Assembly (NCBI GenBank): GCA_030268105.1
Contig: BSDZ01000010.1
Coordinates: 1,402,001-1,466,000 of the forward strand
Reading direction: 5' to 3'
Length of the DNA stretch: 64,000 bases
Origin: Volvox africanus
Lineage: Eukaryota > Chlorophyta > Chlorophyceae > Chlamydomonadales > Volvocaceae
How positions within the stretch are numbered: the first letter of the stretch is position 1; each line of letters opens with the position of its first letter. Shown here piece by piece: positions 62,401-64,000 of the stretch. A program made the position numbers and the translations under genes. The notes under the pieces were generated by a model. It was not told the origin of the DNA. It was given only the letters and a program-made list of their open reading frames with translations, and ran no database searches.

Positions 62401-63566
62401 GTAGCAGGAGGCATCCAGGTTCGTAAGAGAAGGTATACAGGAAAGGAAGCCCCCAGGGGAGGCAATGTTGAACGAAGGATGCAGCATGGAGGGTTGGGAG
62501 GTCCGGATGATGATGCGGCGAGGGAGGACGTGGGACGGAGGTTAGGAGCTTCCGCAGAGCCTTTACGGCGATGGAAGCTCAGGTGCGTGAGGTGAATGAA
62601 GTGCATGGGTGGTTGGTTGGGCGGCTGGGTGCGGGAGGTGAACCTGCAATGCGGTGTAAGGAGACACTGTGTTCTTGTATATATTTGATGCGTCCTAACC
62701 CGCACAAACATGCCGGTCCCGTATGCGCGCCATCCCCACACCTGCTCAGCGACGCCCAGGTCAACCAGTAGCTGATGCAGGTAGCACTGCTGGTACAAAT
62801 CCGGGGTTCCCAGCTTCGCCGCCTCGCGTCGCCACCGTGCCCGAAGGGCCGCATCCGCCGCAGCTTCAACGGGCGATGCCTGGCGCATAAAGCCACCCGC
62901 ATGCGCACCCAGCCACCAGCTCGGGTCTAATAAACCGCCGCCGCCGCCGTTACCGCCAATATTGCTTGCAGCTGAAGCGGCGCCGCTGCCGTGCCCCGTG
63001 TGACACACGGGACCCTCCGGTGATACTACCGCCGCCGCTGCCTGGTCCTCCAAGCCTACCCAGGTCGCCAGCAGCCATGCCGCCTGCGCGGCAGCCATAC
63101 GTGCGTCGTGCTGCGATGCACGGGGACTCGTGCCAACGAGCGCAAAGTTGGGCGCAAAGGGGCTGTTTGATAGCATGTCTCGATACAGAACGTCAAGCTG
63201 ACGAGAGATCGTCTCCGGCATGATCGCCAAGCTACCGGAGGCGGCTGCCAGAGATGTCGTAGCCTTACGTATAAAGCTGCCGCCGACGGAGCTGCCGCCA
63301 GTCTGCGACAGCCGCAGCGGCCCGCCTGCATCCAAGAAGGCCAGGCTGGTCTCTACACCACCCAGAGGAATGAGCAGTAAGACTTCCACCGGGAGCTCCT
63401 CGCCAGTGCTGAGCATGACGTGGGTGCCGTTAAGCAAGGCACCGACCCCTGAACCAGTCAGCCAGGAACGTTTTGTGAGTCTCCTGACGTGGTAAGGGCC
63501 TTCGGAAGGACGCTTTCGCATAGACGCGGGCAGCAGCCGTGCGTGACTTGTGTGTGACGCGTGCAC
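59462..63566 (-). CDS. Unrecognised Ser/Gly/Ala-rich protein, 5' end uncertain
   Basis: Three exons join in frame with GT-AG borders: 63448 (or the ATG at 63566) to 62742, 62377-61100, and 60349-59462, giving 996 residues if the ATG at 63566 is used. A good acceptor just before 63448 suggests that the true 5' exons lie further right, perhaps outside the window. The first exon is the most protein-like: GALLNGTHVMLSTGEELPVE, VLLLIPLGGVETSLAFLDAG, RQLDVLYRDMLSNSPFAPNF. The second starts with a basic stretch (LTRQRVAKLLGLKRLRRVRQ) and then becomes low-complexity with an Asn run. The third is Ser/Gly-rich and ends RRSITLPDLCFAT. No signal peptide or membrane helix is seen, and I do not recognise the family. 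Confidence 0.65.
60658..61084 (+). pseudogene. Glycosidase-like gene fragment antisense inside an intron
   Basis: Two exon-like pieces, 60658-60834 and 60959-61084, are separated by a GT-AG intron and join in frame. Piece 1 reads GIALEYIVQLCNLVGADPWV, NVHHLADDAYVTAMATLLRD, and VNVYVEHSNE. Piece 2 continues VWNSLFNQSKFA before becoming unrelated and stopping. The pattern ADPW…H.ADD.YV…VYVE.SNEVWN is that of an extracellular glycoside-hydrolase-like family of bacteria and algae; the Asn-Glu pair is typical of clan-A glycosidases. The front and back of the family are missing. It lies wholly within the minus-strand gene's intron 60350-61099, so it is most likely a relic. Confidence 0.75.
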
Positions 63567-64000
63567 GCAGAAGGGCCTAAATAGCCCAGATTCTGTACCT
63601 TGCGTCGTGCGGCGCGCGGCGTGTGCTCATACTGATCATGAAGAAGCCGCACATCGTGTGTCCAGCTTATCTAAACCGCCCCCTTTCTCCTCTTGGCACA
63701 TCCTTCTCTCTAGCAATTTAGTGAAACGCAAGTTTGGTCTACGGATCTCTCCCCACCCAAGCGACCAAGGAAAGATGGGTTTTAGGGTTTTGGGGCGCAA
63801 ACGACATATTTCGCCGCGGCTGAGAGGTCCTTGCGCCTGGCAAGCCGCAGGATTAAGGTACCTAGGACTTGGAGGAAGCGATATACCTCCTATTACTGCA
63901 CATAGCATGTCGTAAACGTATCGGTTCTGAGCTTGCGAAGAAAACCAAAGTTTCCTGCAATATAGGGAGGACGAGCGTCCTTGGTTCTGGAGCCGGGCGG
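63567..64000. other. No feature seen
   Basis: Short frames only. Upstream exons of the minus-strand gene ending at 59462 may lie here, but none can be identified. Confidence 0.35.

Noticed and set aside
1..64000. CRISPR arrays, rRNA genes or operons
   Set aside because: No regularly spaced direct repeats or rRNA-like sequence were seen. Gene structure is eukaryotic throughout, and the bacterial-type pieces are isolated fragments.

Overview
The window looks like nuclear DNA of a volvocine green alga (the Chlamydomonas–Volvox lineage). The evidence is intron-rich genes with GT-AG introns, TGTAA polyadenylation signals, and a phosphoribulokinase almost identical to my recollection of the Chlamydomonas enzyme. 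It also has a gametolysin-type metalloprotease with a long Ser-Pro tail, as in volvocine extracellular matrix proteins, large low-complexity proteins, and AT-richer intergenic DNA with decayed retroelements. The exact genus cannot be read from the sequence.

Layout. 1-2318: no gene seen. 2319-5029 (-): complete 8-exon TM9SF/EMP70 nonaspanin. 5371-17781 (+): long TRAPPC8 (Trs85) gene, divergent from TM9SF across 341 bp. 18740-20158 (+): complete 5-exon SEC22 R-SNARE. 20430-20938 (-): 3-exon elongin-B-like ubiquitin-fold protein, tail to tail with SEC22. 23042-25505 (+): chloroplast phosphoribulokinase. 25880-26908 (-): thioredoxin with a C-terminal extension, tail to tail with PRK. 26909-31294: no convincing gene. 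31295-41096 (+): three coding exons giving a 2816-residue unrecognised low-complexity protein with one predicted membrane helix; its introns hold a G-rich tract, a 12-nt tandem repeat and a MITE-like inverted-repeat element. 41097-45485: mostly empty, with a decayed IS982-like transposase. 45486-50176 (-): M11 metalloprotease with a QExxH site and a huge Pro-rich tail. 50177-59461: repeat-rich stretch with copia RNase H and gypsy RT remnants, LTR-like repeats, and a chimera of a bacterial-type group II intron RT fragment fused to a bacterial ispB fragment. 59462-63566 (-): unrecognised low-complexity gene with an antisense glycosidase-like fragment inside an intron. 63567-64000: nothing seen.

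Functional reading. The first three genes (TM9SF, TRAPPC8, SEC22) all act in the early secretory pathway. PRK is the Calvin-cycle step controlled by plastid thioredoxin, but the neighbouring thioredoxin has no evident plastid transit peptide, so the adjacency is probably coincidental. The metalloprotease belongs with matrix remodelling. The most unusual material is the prokaryote-like debris at about 42.2-42.5 kb and 55.4-56.0 kb.

Exon boundaries were set by hand from reading frame, splice consensus and remembered family sequences. No database search was run.
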